Shown: positions 8,549 to 17,032 of the stretch, piece by piece
How the letters are laid out: each line of letters begins with the position of its first letter
Position numbering within the stretch: the stretch's first letter is position 1
The notes under the pieces: model-generated
Databases searched by the model: none
Told to the model about the DNA's origin: nothing
Seen by the model: only the letters and a program-made list of their open reading frames with translations
From: Hymenobacter citatus
GTDB lineage: Bacteria > Bacteroidota > Bacteroidia > Cytophagales > Hymenobacteraceae
NCBI RefSeq assembly: GCF_014333615.1
Contig: NZ_JACSCY010000021.1
Span: forward strand, 1-64,000
Reading direction: 5' to 3'
DNA: 64,000 nt
Program-made: the position numbers and the translations under genes

Positions 8549-9229
8549 ATGTTTGGAGTAAGTGACATCCCGAAGTTTTTTCTGGCCTTTTTTCTGGTGC
8601 TGCCGGTTATTTCGTTTCTGCACGAAGCGGGGCATGTGTTCTTTGCCTGGTTGATGGGGGGCAAAAACATCAAGGTTACCGTTGGCTCCGGAGACGTCGT
8701 CTTCCGTTGGGGGATGCTGGAAGTGCGTCAATACTACTTCTGGTACGGCCAGTGCACCTTCGACAATCTGCGGCGCAACCACCGCTTGGCCAACGTCCTT
8801 ATTTTTATTGGAGGGTCGCTGTTCAACGCTGTGGCCGCGGTGGCGGTGGTCTACCTCATTGAAACCAACGTGCTGGAGCCGGGCATGCTCACCTACCAAT
8901 TCACCTACTTTTCTCTGTACTACATCTTTTTCGCGCTGCTGCCCACGCCCTACCCAGATGGCAGCAGTAGCGACGGTAAGGTCATCCTTGAGTTGCTCCG
9001 CAACAAAGAGCGGGCACTGGAGAAGATCTATCGTGTGCAGTGGAATGAGGAAGAGGCGCAATGGCGTGTGCTGGATCACAGCCGGAACTTGGTCGAGTCG
9101 TTTGCGGATGAAACGCAAGCGTTCGAAAAAGCCCGCGAGGAAGCGCAACGTAATCGTCCGAGTCGCTTAGTAAGCAGTGGAGTGGGCCGGGAGGTAGAGA
9201 TAGAAAATTACCCTAGAATACCACTATAG
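8549..9229 (+). CDS. M50/site-2-protease-like membrane metalloprotease
   Basis: The protein has 226 residues from the ATG at 8549 (a TTG at 8510 would add 13). The first membrane segment carries HEAGH with zinc ligands His25 and His29. A second hydrophobic hairpin follows (IFIGGSLFNAVAAVAVVYL), then a third segment ending in PTPYPDG, whose Asp137 is in the place of the third zinc ligand of site-2 proteases. The last 80 residues are soluble, acidic and helical. The protein is predicted to sit in the inner membrane and cut membrane-embedded substrates. It is small and has no PDZ or CBS domain, so the substrate cannot be inferred, and no regulator gene is adjacent. Confidence 0.65.
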   Translation: MFGVSDIPKFFLAFFLVLPVISFLHEAGHVFFAWLMGGKNIKVTVGSGDVVFRWGMLEVRQYYFWYGQCTFDNLRRNHRLANVLIFIGGSLFNAVAAVAVVYLIETNVLEPGMLTYQFTYFSLYYIFFALLPTPYPDGSSSDGKVILELLRNKERALEKIYRVQWNEEEAQWRVLDHSRNLVESFADETQAFEKAREEAQRNRPSRLVSSGVGREVEIENYPRIPL

Positions 9230-9331
9230 CCCCCTTACACGGTGTTCCTACCCACGTTGCTTCCTGGTGGTAAAGCAACAAGGTCGCCTTCCTGATGATC
9301 CACCCCAAATCCGTTATACAAGCCTACATTG

Positions 9332-9940
9332 ATGATAGCCGCCATAGTCAGTTTCCTGGTGATGCTGAACCCGTTTGCCCTGTTTTTGTACCTAAAGCCC
9401 ATTATGCAAGACCTTTCGGAGGCTGATTTCCGGTCGGTTTTCCTGAAAGCCAGCACCATTTCTTTCTGCATCTACCTGGTTTTCCTGCTATTCGGCGACT
9501 TGGTTTTTCAGAAGGTATTCAGCATCAACTTCGAGTCGTTCCGGATATTTGGCGGCATTGTGCTGTTTTCCTTTGCTTACATCTTTATCGTGCAGGGCAA
9601 AAAGGCGTTCATCCAGATAAAGGGAGATTTGCACGACCTGGCTTCCGAAATAGCGCTGCCGTTCATGGTAGGGGCGGGCACCATCTCGCTCACTGTCCTG
9701 ATGTCGGAGCAGTTAGAATTGTGGCAAGGGGTAGTGGCCCTGGCCTCGATCATGCTCATCAACTACCTCATCATCATGGGGCTGAAGCAAACGCGCCGCA
9801 CCATGCGCAGCAAAAGCTTTCAGATTGCCTTCGACAAGATCATGGAGCTTTTGCTGCGTATCAACGGCTTTTTCCTGGGTGCTATCGGCGTCGATATGGT
9901 TACTACCGGCATCACTAACCTGGTGCGAGCCGCTGGGTAG
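9332..9940 (+). CDS. MarC-family (UPF0056) integral membrane protein
   Basis: The protein has about 202 residues, starting at the ATG at 9332 directly after a TTG that could also serve. Six hydrophobic segments are visible. Family landmarks include MLNPFALFLYL near the N-terminus, LPFMVGAGTISLTVLMS in the middle and GFFLGAIGVDMVTTGI near the C-terminus. MarC proteins are inner-membrane proteins once linked to multiple antibiotic resistance, and their real function is unsettled. The gene ends only 15 bp from the convergent universal stress protein gene. The N-terminus is slightly shorter than usual. Confidence 0.8.
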   Translation: MIAAIVSFLVMLNPFALFLYLKPIMQDLSEADFRSVFLKASTISFCIYLVFLLFGDLVFQKVFSINFESFRIFGGIVLFSFAYIFIVQGKKAFIQIKGDLHDLASEIALPFMVGAGTISLTVLMSEQLELWQGVVALASIMLINYLIIMGLKQTRRTMRSKSFQIAFDKIMELLLRINGFFLGAIGVDMVTTGITNLVRAAG

Positions 9941-9955
9941 GTATGGCCGTAGCGC

Positions 9956-10831
9956 CTATCGTATCACCTCCTCGGAGTAGACCAGCCACAGCGGAATGGG
10001 CAGGTCCATGTTGTAGATTTCCTTCGGTACGCTCCCGAAACGCAGCGAGGGCAGGGGGTTGCTACCCTTCAGGCCGAGCACTAATAGGTCGTATTTGCCC
10101 TTGCCCAGGTGCAGGCGAATGCGCTCCGCCACGCTTTTGTTGGCAGCCCGCACCAGGGTATAAGGCACGCCCGCGGTTTCCTGGTGCTTGCGCTGCAAGG
10201 TGGCAAACCGCTCTTTCACGATTTCTTCCGCCTTTTTCACGGCCTTTTCCTCTGAGATAAGCGGGAAGTATTGGGTAGGCAGGCGGTACACGTGCAGGAT
10301 TTCCAGTTGCAGCCCCAGCTGGGTGGCCAGGTTTTGGCTGAGCCGCAGGGCGTGCACCGAGGTGGCCGAAAAATCCAGCGGCAGTAGGGCTTTGTGAATG
10401 CTTGCTGACGCTGTTTCGGGGAAAACCAGCACGCTGCACGGCAACACCTGGAGCAGCTTGGTGCCGAGGGCGCCGGTGCTCTTGTCGCTCATTTTCTTGC
10501 CGAGTAGGGCCAGCTTTATGTGATAGCGCTTTACCAGTTCGGCCAGCATCACCTCCGTGTTCGGCTCCTCGCCTACGAGCACCTCATACGCCGTAGCATT
10601 GCCAAAGTGCTCGGTCACGATGTCGTTGATGTTGCCTTCCACTTCGGTGGCTAGGTCCATATTGCCGAACAATTCCCGGAAGTCGTCGCTCAGCTCGGCT
10701 ACCTTCACGTTGTGCACAAAGTACACTTTGCCTACTTGCAGCCGCTCACAGATGGAGCGGGTGAAAGCTACCAGTTTTTCGTCTATATCACTCAGGTCCA
10801 GGCAGACCATCATCGCGTCGATGGCAATCAT
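9956..10831 (-). CDS. tandem universal stress protein (UspA family)
   Basis: This 291-residue protein has two Usp domains (about 1-145 and 146-291). The second carries the ATP-binding pattern G-2x-G-9x-G-S in GLKGSNPLPSLRFGS. In the first the loop is degenerate (GKKMSDKSTGALGT). It is probably a soluble cytoplasmic, nucleotide-binding stress or regulatory protein. Its ATG overlaps the stop of the BCCT transporter gene (ATGA, 10828-10831), so the two are translationally coupled. Usp proteins are often encoded beside transporters, which suggests that it modulates the transporter. That is an inference. Confidence 0.8.
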   Translation of the reverse strand: MIAIDAMMVCLDLSDIDEKLVAFTRSICERLQVGKVYFVHNVKVAELSDDFRELFGNMDLATEVEGNINDIVTEHFGNATAYEVLVGEEPNTEVMLAELVKRYHIKLALLGKKMSDKSTGALGTKLLQVLPCSVLVFPETASASIHKALLPLDFSATSVHALRLSQNLATQLGLQLEILHVYRLPTQYFPLISEEKAVKKAEEIVKERFATLQRKHQETAGVPYTLVRAANKSVAERIRLHLGKGKYDLLVLGLKGSNPLPSLRFGSVPKEIYNMDLPIPLWLVYSEEVIR

Positions 10832-12492
10832 AGTTTCGCGGTGTTTGGGGGTAAGGAGGTAGGAAGGCTTGTGTGCGGTGCGTTGGCATCCTGCTTCTGC
10901 GCCCGTTTGGCCAGCATCTCGCCCACCAGTTGCTGATAATCTTTGCGTTGCTGGGCACTGCCCAGCTTGGTTTCTTCTTCCAGTTCTTCGCTCAGACCTT
11001 TATAAAGACTATAGCACATGAGCAGCAGAATAATAGCAAAAGGAAGCCCCGTGATAATAACAGCCGTTTGCAAGGCCTGCAACCCGCCGCCCAGCAGCAG
11101 CACCGCCGCAATGGTTCCGCCCGACAAGGCCCAGAACACGCGGGTGCCTACGGAAGGGTCTGGCCGGCCGCCGGAAGTGAGACTTACTACCACCAGCGAC
11201 CCAGAGTCCGAAGAGGTAACAAAGAATCCGGCGATGAGCACAATGCCGATAACCGACAGGATATTGGAAAAAGGAAGCTGCTCGAAAAAGACGAACAGGG
11301 CCGTCGATACGTCGGCGGCTACGGCCTCGGCTACAGCCGTATTGCCATCCAGTACTTCGCGTAGGGCGGTGCTACCAAACACCGTCATCCACAGAAAGGA
11401 AAGGAGGGAAGGCACAATCAGCACCCCCAGCACAAATTCCTTGATGGTGCGGCCTTTGGAGACGCGTGCAATGAAAATGCCCACAAACGGTGCCCACGAA
11501 ATCCACCAGGCCCAGTAGAACACCGTCCAGGTGCCTTGCCAGTTGCTGTTGCTGTACGCCTCATTCCAGAAAGAGAGCTGCATAAAGCTGCCGATGTAGT
11601 AGCCGGTGTTCTGTACATAAGAGCCCAGGATAAATACGGTAGGCCCCAAAAACAGAACCGACACCAGCACCAAAAGCGCAATCCGGACATTCCACTCGCT
11701 GAGGATGCGCACGCCTTTATCTACCCCCGTTACCACCGAGATGGTGGCAATGCCCGTGATGATGGCTATCAGGCTGATCTGGGTAGTGATGTTGTTGACG
11801 ATGACCGGAAACACGTGGTGCAGGCCGGCTGCCACCTGCTTCACCCCCAGCCCCAGCGAGGTAGCCAGGCCAAACAGGGTGGCAATAACAGCCAGAATAT
11901 CAATCACATCACCAATAACGCCGTGAATACGCTCGCCCAGAAACGGGTAAAACGCCGAGCGGACCGTGAGCGGCAGTTGGCGGTTGTAGGTGAAAAAGGC
12001 CAGCGCCAGCGCCACCAGCGCGTAGATGGCCCAGGCATGAAAGCCCCAGTGCAGGAACGTGAAGTTCATGGCCTGGCGGGCGGCGGCCGGCGTGCCCGGC
12101 TCCCCGAGCGGGGGCGTCTGAAAGTGATTGATGGGCTCGGCCACACTCCAGAAAAGCAGGCCAATACCCATGCCGGCGCTGAACAGCATCGCAAACCAGG
12201 AGCCAGTGCTGAACTCCGGCCGCGCATCCCGGCCACCCAGCCGGATATTGCCAAACCGGCCGAAGGCCAGAAACAGGCAGTACGCCACAAAAATATTGAC
12301 GCTCAGAATAAACAGCCACCCCATGTTGGACGTCACGGCAGTCTGTATTTTCGAGAAGAACGCTTCGGCACTTTCCCGGAAGACCAGCACGAGCACGATA
12401 CTGAGGACAAGTATCACGATGGATGGCCAAAACACGGGCCCGTTTACGTCTAACCCAAACGATTTTTTCGCCTCATTCCTAACTTTGCTCAT
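10828..12492 (-). CDS. BCCT-family betaine/carnitine/choline transporter
   Basis: The protein has 554 residues with about 12 membrane segments and an ATG at 12492. Typical BCCT sequences are GMGIGLLFWSVAEP in helix 3 and the tryptophan-rich WTVFYWAWWISWAPFVG in helix 8, which bind trimethylammonium substrates. The soluble C-terminal tail (about 60 residues, KLGSAQQRKDYQQLVGEML) could sense osmotic state or ions. It imports compatible solutes with Na+ or H+ across the inner membrane. It is the middle gene of an operon, 18 bp after the porin gene and overlapping the Usp gene. The substrate within the family cannot be decided from sequence alone. Confidence 0.88.
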   Translation of the reverse strand: MSKVRNEAKKSFGLDVNGPVFWPSIVILVLSIVLVLVFRESAEAFFSKIQTAVTSNMGWLFILSVNIFVAYCLFLAFGRFGNIRLGGRDARPEFSTGSWFAMLFSAGMGIGLLFWSVAEPINHFQTPPLGEPGTPAAARQAMNFTFLHWGFHAWAIYALVALALAFFTYNRQLPLTVRSAFYPFLGERIHGVIGDVIDILAVIATLFGLATSLGLGVKQVAAGLHHVFPVIVNNITTQISLIAIITGIATISVVTGVDKGVRILSEWNVRIALLVLVSVLFLGPTVFILGSYVQNTGYYIGSFMQLSFWNEAYSNSNWQGTWTVFYWAWWISWAPFVGIFIARVSKGRTIKEFVLGVLIVPSLLSFLWMTVFGSTALREVLDGNTAVAEAVAADVSTALFVFFEQLPFSNILSVIGIVLIAGFFVTSSDSGSLVVVSLTSGGRPDPSVGTRVFWALSGGTIAAVLLLGGGLQALQTAVIITGLPFAIILLLMCYSLYKGLSEELEEETKLGSAQQRKDYQQLVGEMLAKRAQKQDANAPHTSLPTSLPPNTAKL

Positions 12493-12510
12493 ATGCAGTG
12501 CTGTTGATTT

Positions 12511-13659
12511 CTAGAAGTAGTAGCCCATGTTGATGTTGAATCGCATGTGCCAGCGAGTGTTGCCGGGAGTGCCGCTAGTAAAAGCATTTTCCCATTCAGG
12601 GCCCAACCACGGATGGTTGTAGCCGAAAGCGGCGTCGGTGTAAATGGCCATAGGGCCAGCCGCAAACAAGGCCCCCAGCACGTTCATGTGCGAGTTCTCA
12701 AAGCCACGGATACCCTTGTGGTAGTATCCATAGTTGTCGTAAAAGGTGATGCTTTGCAGCAAGCGGGTCTCGATGGGGAGACGGTAAGCGACGTTGGCTG
12801 TATACAGGTCGCCCCTGGTCGCTACCTTGTAGTTGGCGCCGTACGCCCCCATCTCAACGAAATTTAAGCCGGCACCGTTGGCATATTTTGGCTGAAAGCG
12901 GTAGCGCATGGCCTGTAGCTTGATAGTCCAGGGGCTGTGGGCAGGCTTAAACTCGTAGTGCACCGCCCCGGCATAGCGGGTGCCGTTGCGCCTGGTATCC
13001 AGGTTGTAGAGCAGGCCGCCTTGTAGAGAAACGCCCAGCTCGTGGGCCAGGCTGTCGTCGAGGCGCCGGACCAGTTTAAAATTTAGCTGGTTGTTCTCCT
13101 TGTTGCGCCCGGTCACGTCGTAGGAGTAGCGGTTGGGGCTAGCTTCGGCCGAGCTGAACACGAAATCCTCCGCGCTTTTGTAATAGGCCGCCTGCCACTG
13201 CCAGCGGCCCCGGTCGTGGATGTACTTCACGCCCATGTCGTGGTCATCCTCAAACCCCAGGTAGTAGGTGATGTTGAAAAACCAGTTGTTGGAGTTGTAC
13301 TGCTGAATGCCAAAGGGCACCTGGTTGAGTCCTACCTGAAGTTGGGCAGCCTCCGAGAAATCGTATTGAAACCAGCCTTGCTTCAAAAAGCTCCCCCCAA
13401 ACGCCTGAGAGTAGTGCCGAAACTCGGCGTTCAGCTTGATGCCTTTATAGGCGGCCTTCGCATTGATGCGGAACATATCAAAGCCGAAATCACCGCCCCG
13501 CTCCACCTGGTCCTGTTTCCAGGTAGAGAGGTTGTAATTAAAGCGCAGTGCGCCGCCTAGCTTCAGGGTAGGCTTCTCCTCGTCCTTGTTGTCCTGGTCT
13601 TGCGCGTGGCACAGCGTACTGAGAAAGCAGAGAAATAAAAGTAGAAGTGTTCTATGCAT
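12511..13659 (-). CDS. outer-membrane beta-barrel porin
   Basis: The protein has 382 residues with a clear signal peptide (MHRTLLLLFLCFLSTLCHAQ). The mature part has many amphipathic strands with alternating aromatic residues (LRFNYNLSTWKQDQ, WFQYDFSEAAQLQVGLNQVP) and ends in an aromatic FNINMGYYF, as expected for an outer-membrane barrel. The overall pattern resembles phosphate-selective porin O/P-like proteins. It is the first gene of a porin / BCCT transporter / Usp operon, so it may let the transporter's substrate through the outer membrane. The 5' flank (13660-13946) holds its promoter, but I see no clear -7 box there. Confidence 0.7.
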   Translation of the reverse strand: MHRTLLLLFLCFLSTLCHAQDQDNKDEEKPTLKLGGALRFNYNLSTWKQDQVERGGDFGFDMFRINAKAAYKGIKLNAEFRHYSQAFGGSFLKQGWFQYDFSEAAQLQVGLNQVPFGIQQYNSNNWFFNITYYLGFEDDHDMGVKYIHDRGRWQWQAAYYKSAEDFVFSSAEASPNRYSYDVTGRNKENNQLNFKLVRRLDDSLAHELGVSLQGGLLYNLDTRRNGTRYAGAVHYEFKPAHSPWTIKLQAMRYRFQPKYANGAGLNFVEMGAYGANYKVATRGDLYTANVAYRLPIETRLLQSITFYDNYGYYHKGIRGFENSHMNVLGALFAAGPMAIYTDAAFGYNHPWLGPEWENAFTSGTPGNTRWHMRFNINMGYYF

Positions 13660-13946
13660 AGAAAGAGGTTAGGTGAAGTCCTGGCTAGGTTGGACGAAGC
13701 AGAGCGGTAAACGGTTCGCAAAAAAGTGTATTTGCTTTCCCGCGGCGCTGCAAATCTGCTTCTATCAGCCTCCGAATGGTCCTCAGTAAACCCCTATAGC
13801 TGTTTGGAACGCACATTCTGCGTATAGCAGCGTTATTCCACTTCACTACTCTTCTTTGTGATGCTATTTCATATCCGGTGGTTTTCCTGCTGCTCTGCTG
13901 CTTCAATAGCTACAGCTACGCCCGAACGAGTACGTGGAATAGGCGC

Positions 13947-14005
13947 ACAGCCATTCGTCCGCGTTGTAGAATAGCGGCTATTCTACAACGCGGACGAATG
14001 GCTGT
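13947..14005. repeat. 59-bp nearly perfect palindrome
   Basis: A 29-base arm beginning ACAGCCATTCGTCC (13947-13975) is perfectly repeated in inverse orientation at 13977-14005, with one base between. It lies just after the stop of the DUF294 gene (14021, minus strand) and can act as a terminator or a cruciform. There is no long T-run, and the sequence is unrelated to the REP-like family elsewhere in the window. Confidence 0.8.
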
Positions 14006-14020
14006 TTGGGAGGGCACACC

Positions 14021-15922
14021 CTAAAACGACTTCGTGAAGCCTACCTTGATCTTGAGCTGAAAGTCCTGAATCACCTTGAAAATCTCCTTCAGCGTGACTT
14101 GTTCCACCTGCGTGAGGGTAGTAGGATCCACGTAGTTGGTGGGAGGCGTGCGGTCTTTCAGGAGCTGGGTGGCCTGCTTGTGCAGGCGCATGCCCATCAG
14201 GTAGTAATACGCCTGTAGCAGCTCCTGGTATTCTTTTTCGCGGAACACGCCCCGCTCGCGCAGCAGGGCCAGCCGCTCGCCGGTGTTGGTCCGGAAAATC
14301 TGGTGTTGCAGTGCGTACACCCGCACCAGGTCCACAATGGGCGTCATGGTACGCTTGAGGTCGAACACCTTCTGGGTCCCCTGCACGAAGGTGCGGATGT
14401 TGCGCAGGAAGGTAAGCGGCGGCTCATACTGTAAGGCATTCTGAGCCATAAACCGGAAAAAGCGCTCGGACGGCTTTTGGAGTTCTTCATGCAGAAAGGC
14501 TTGCAGCTCGTCCATAATGGACTCGTCGCCGTAGAGGTAGCGGCAGTCAAAGAAGGTAGCAAAGCGCATCACGTTTTCGGGGTTCGACTCGCGCAGCCAC
14601 TCCTGGTAGTTGCGTTTCCAGTGCGAGAGGGAGTGCGTCCACTTCGGGTTTTTGGCCATGAAGCCGCCCGTGCAGTAGTGCAGCCCAATGTGGTTGAGCT
14701 GATCGGACACGGCCTCCGCGAAGCGCAGGAAATACGCCCGCACCAGCTCGCGCTGCTCGTTAGCTTTGTCTTCGTAGATGATGGCGTTGTCCTGATCCGT
14801 GACGAGGGTTTGCTCTTGCCTACCCTCGCTGCCCAATACCATAAACACGAAGCGCGCCGGGGCCGGGCCGTGCTCGGCCAGCACATTGTCAATCACCTTG
14901 AGGGCAATGGCATCGGCCACGGCCGTAATCACCTGGTTCACGATTTCCGACTTCACGCCCCTACCCAGCAGCTGCTGCACAATCTCGGGTACCTGGTCCC
15001 AGCGGCGCTTCAGTTCGTGGGTGCTCTGGGCCAGCTTCACAGCCTGAATGAACATAAACGGCGACTGGGCCAAGTCGCTGAGCAGTTTGTTGCGGCTCAG
15101 GAAGCCCAGAAACTCGCCCTCGCGCTCTACCAGGAGGTAGCGCGTTTTGGTCTGAAACATCTTCAGAATGGCCTCATACACATAGGCCCCGCTGCTGACC
15201 GTGACCAATGGCGTGGCTAGCACATCGGCCACGGGGCGGTTGGCGTCGAGGCGCTGCGCAATCACGGAGTCACGCAGGGTGATGTCGGTGCAGTAGCCCA
15301 CAATGGTGCCCTCGGTATCGGTCACAAACAGGCAGCTCACCTTAGCAGCGGCCATGCGCTGTGCCGCTTCGAAAATGGGCGTATCCAGCGTGCAGGCCGT
15401 GATGGGGCGCATTTCCAGCGTTTCTACCCGGCGCGAAAACAGCTGGTCGGCCACCAGGAAATTCTGCTCGGGCGTGTCGCGGGGCTTCACAAAATGGGCA
15501 AACTCCTCGTTCAGCATCTGCTCGCCGTAGCGTGCCGTGAAAAAATGAAAGAACGCGGGGTAGGACACGCACAGGGCCCGGAAGTCGCGGCGGGGGAGGG
15601 TGAGCACCCGCGTACGGGCGCGCACCACCACCGTCCGGATAGAGCGTTTTTTGTGCAGCAGGATGGAAATGCCCCCATAGCAGGTGCCAGCGGGGTAGGT
15701 GAGGGGTAGGCGCTTATGCTGCTCACTATCGTAGAAAAAGGTGTCGTAGGCGCCTTCTACAATGATATCCAGCGCCCGTAGCTTGCTAGTGCCTTGTTGG
15801 TAGAGCAGCGTTTCGCGGGGGTAGTGCACTTCCTCTACCAAATCGGCTACCCCTGCCAGCACGTCATCGGGCAGGAGCTGGAAGGGTTCGACGTTGCGCA
15901 AAAAAGCCAGGACGTTATCCAT
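14021..15922 (-). CDS. cNMP-binding / CBS / DUF294 nucleotidyltransferase-like regulator
   Basis: The 633-residue protein has an N-terminal cyclic-nucleotide-binding-like domain (about 1-135) and a CBS pair (about 165-290, with CLFVTDTEGTIVGYCTD and RYLLVEREGEFLGFLSR). These are followed by a DUF294 nucleotidyltransferase-like domain with GSEGRQEQTLVTDQDNA (about 365-380) and a helical DUF294 C-terminal domain. The architecture resembles GlnD-like signalling proteins; it is soluble and probably senses nucleotides. The gene overlaps the 3' end of the exonuclease gene upstream by 8 bp, so the pair is translationally coupled. This pair is a recurring arrangement in Bacteroidota and Proteobacteria, often near acetate or other solute transporters. 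Confidence 0.82.
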   Translation of the reverse strand: MDNVLAFLRNVEPFQLLPDDVLAGVADLVEEVHYPRETLLYQQGTSKLRALDIIVEGAYDTFFYDSEQHKRLPLTYPAGTCYGGISILLHKKRSIRTVVVRARTRVLTLPRRDFRALCVSYPAFFHFFTARYGEQMLNEEFAHFVKPRDTPEQNFLVADQLFSRRVETLEMRPITACTLDTPIFEAAQRMAAAKVSCLFVTDTEGTIVGYCTDITLRDSVIAQRLDANRPVADVLATPLVTVSSGAYVYEAILKMFQTKTRYLLVEREGEFLGFLSRNKLLSDLAQSPFMFIQAVKLAQSTHELKRRWDQVPEIVQQLLGRGVKSEIVNQVITAVADAIALKVIDNVLAEHGPAPARFVFMVLGSEGRQEQTLVTDQDNAIIYEDKANEQRELVRAYFLRFAEAVSDQLNHIGLHYCTGGFMAKNPKWTHSLSHWKRNYQEWLRESNPENVMRFATFFDCRYLYGDESIMDELQAFLHEELQKPSERFFRFMAQNALQYEPPLTFLRNIRTFVQGTQKVFDLKRTMTPIVDLVRVYALQHQIFRTNTGERLALLRERGVFREKEYQELLQAYYYLMGMRLHKQATQLLKDRTPPTNYVDPTTLTQVEQVTLKEIFKVIQDFQLKIKVGFTKSF

Positions 15923-16613
15923 AGATCAACCAGTAGAGAAGGAGAAAAAACAACGCCAACCCGATGGTAATCGGTAGTTGGTGTTGTGCCCAGAAAGAGC
16001 GGGGCGCCGGGGGCACCAACCGCGGTAGGGTAGGGGCGGAAGCAGCAAACACCCCCCGGCGGCGCATTTCAAAAAAGCAGCGGGCTGTGGCAGCAGCGTC
16101 GCCCACAGCATCGTGCAGGCGGGGCGGCGGTTCCTGAAAAAGATATTCGTGCAAGTCGGCTAGCTTCAGGTAATGCCCACGCAGGCTCAGCGGCCGACTG
16201 CTGAACATGGTGCAGAACTGCGGCAGGGCCGGCAGCGGATTCGACAAGCCTACCCGCTGAAACGCCGCGCCCAGCACGTGAAAATCGAGCTGCAAAAAGT
16301 GGCCGATTACCTGCGGACGGTAGTGGAGCAGGTCGTGGTGCAGGCGCTCCAGCACGGGGCGGGGCGCGGCACCGTGGGTGTGCAAAAAGTCTTCAGTAAG
16401 GCCGTGAATGGCAACAGCTTCGGCGGGCATAGTACCAGCAGGTACGCGCAGATACGCTTCATCGGCGCGCACCAGCTCGCCGGCCGCTGTGTATACCTGC
16501 CAGGCCAGTTGCGCAATGTGGGGCCAGTGGCTTTCCTCTGCGTATGGCTGGTCCCAGCGAGTGGGCAAGCCCGTGGTTTCCGTATCAACAAACAAGAAAA
16601 AATCGGCAGCCAC
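15915..16613 (-). CDS. DEDD 3'-5' exonuclease with C-terminal membrane anchor
   Basis: The protein has 232 residues. It shows the DnaQ/epsilon-type exonuclease motifs: ExoI FVDTETTGLP (Asp10, Glu12), ExoII QLDFHVL and ExoIII HDAVGDA. The last 20 residues (TIGLALFFLLLYWLIYG) form a membrane anchor, which is not present in DNA polymerase epsilon subunits. The partner gene, a DUF294/CBS regulator, follows with an 8-bp overlap. The protein may act as a membrane-tethered RNase or DNase controlled by its partner; the substrate is unknown. The gene is divergent from the SusC gene, and the 419-bp gap holds LacI-type operators. Confidence 0.75.
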   Translation of the reverse strand: MAADFFLFVDTETTGLPTRWDQPYAEESHWPHIAQLAWQVYTAAGELVRADEAYLRVPAGTMPAEAVAIHGLTEDFLHTHGAAPRPVLERLHHDLLHYRPQVIGHFLQLDFHVLGAAFQRVGLSNPLPALPQFCTMFSSRPLSLRGHYLKLADLHEYLFQEPPPRLHDAVGDAAATARCFFEMRRRGVFAASAPTLPRLVPPAPRSFWAQHQLPITIGLALFFLLLYWLIYG

Positions 16614-16819
16614 AGAGCGGTAGTATTAGGCGCAACAAGGGCACCACAGAAGAAAATAGCAGGTAGGACACGCCGCCTCAGCCTGCTGCTGGCAAAGCAT
16701 ACCTGTTTCTGACAGCCAAAGTACTGCTTTGGTGTAACAGTAAGTGGAGGTAAGGGCGCAGAGTGCAAACGTTGTAATACTGCTGATTACTTGAAAGAGA
16801 AAAATTTGTTTATGCTATT

Positions 16820-16835
16820 ACACAAACGATAAAGT
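16820..16835. promoter_or_regulatory. half-conserved LacI-type operator
   Basis: ACACAAACGATAAAGT keeps the left half and centre of the palindrome found in front of other arabinan genes, but not the right half. It lies about 200 bp upstream of the SusC start. A TTTG at 16806-16809 and TAAAGTTT at 16830-16837 could be weak promoter boxes overlapped by the site. Confidence 0.4.
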
Positions 16836-16959
16836 TTAGATAACATTCTTATATTTCGGAACAAGTTGTAGTAAGAAAGGCCCTAGTATGCGATTCAGGC
16901 CACTTTACAGCAGCTCCCTCCTTTTTCAGAAGGCTTTTGCCTATTTTTTTGCTCTGCCT

Positions 16960-17000
16960 ACACAAACGATTGCGATATTTTTTTACACAATCGTTTGTGA
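16960..17000. promoter_or_regulatory. two LacI-type operators upstream of susC
   Basis: ACACAAACGATTGCGA (16960-16975) and ACACAATCGTTTGTGA (16985-17000) are two imperfect palindromes with a central CG, 25 bp apart centre to centre. They end 32 bp before the SusC start codon. They match the sites at 23952, 41157 and 42191. A LacI-family repressor gene is present at 42465. Confidence 0.7.
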
Positions 17001-17032
17001 GTATTGAAATTTCAATTCCCATTTTCTTCTTT

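Noticed and set aside
10062..12453. Several long plus- and minus-strand frames opposite the Usp and BCCT genes (for example 305 residues at 11536-12453)
   Set aside because: Shadows of the real genes; translations are rich in Arg, His, Gln and Pro and match no family.
16937..17032. N-terminal extension of the SusC frame
   Set aside because: The extension encodes the two operators and would hide the signal peptide that begins at 17033.
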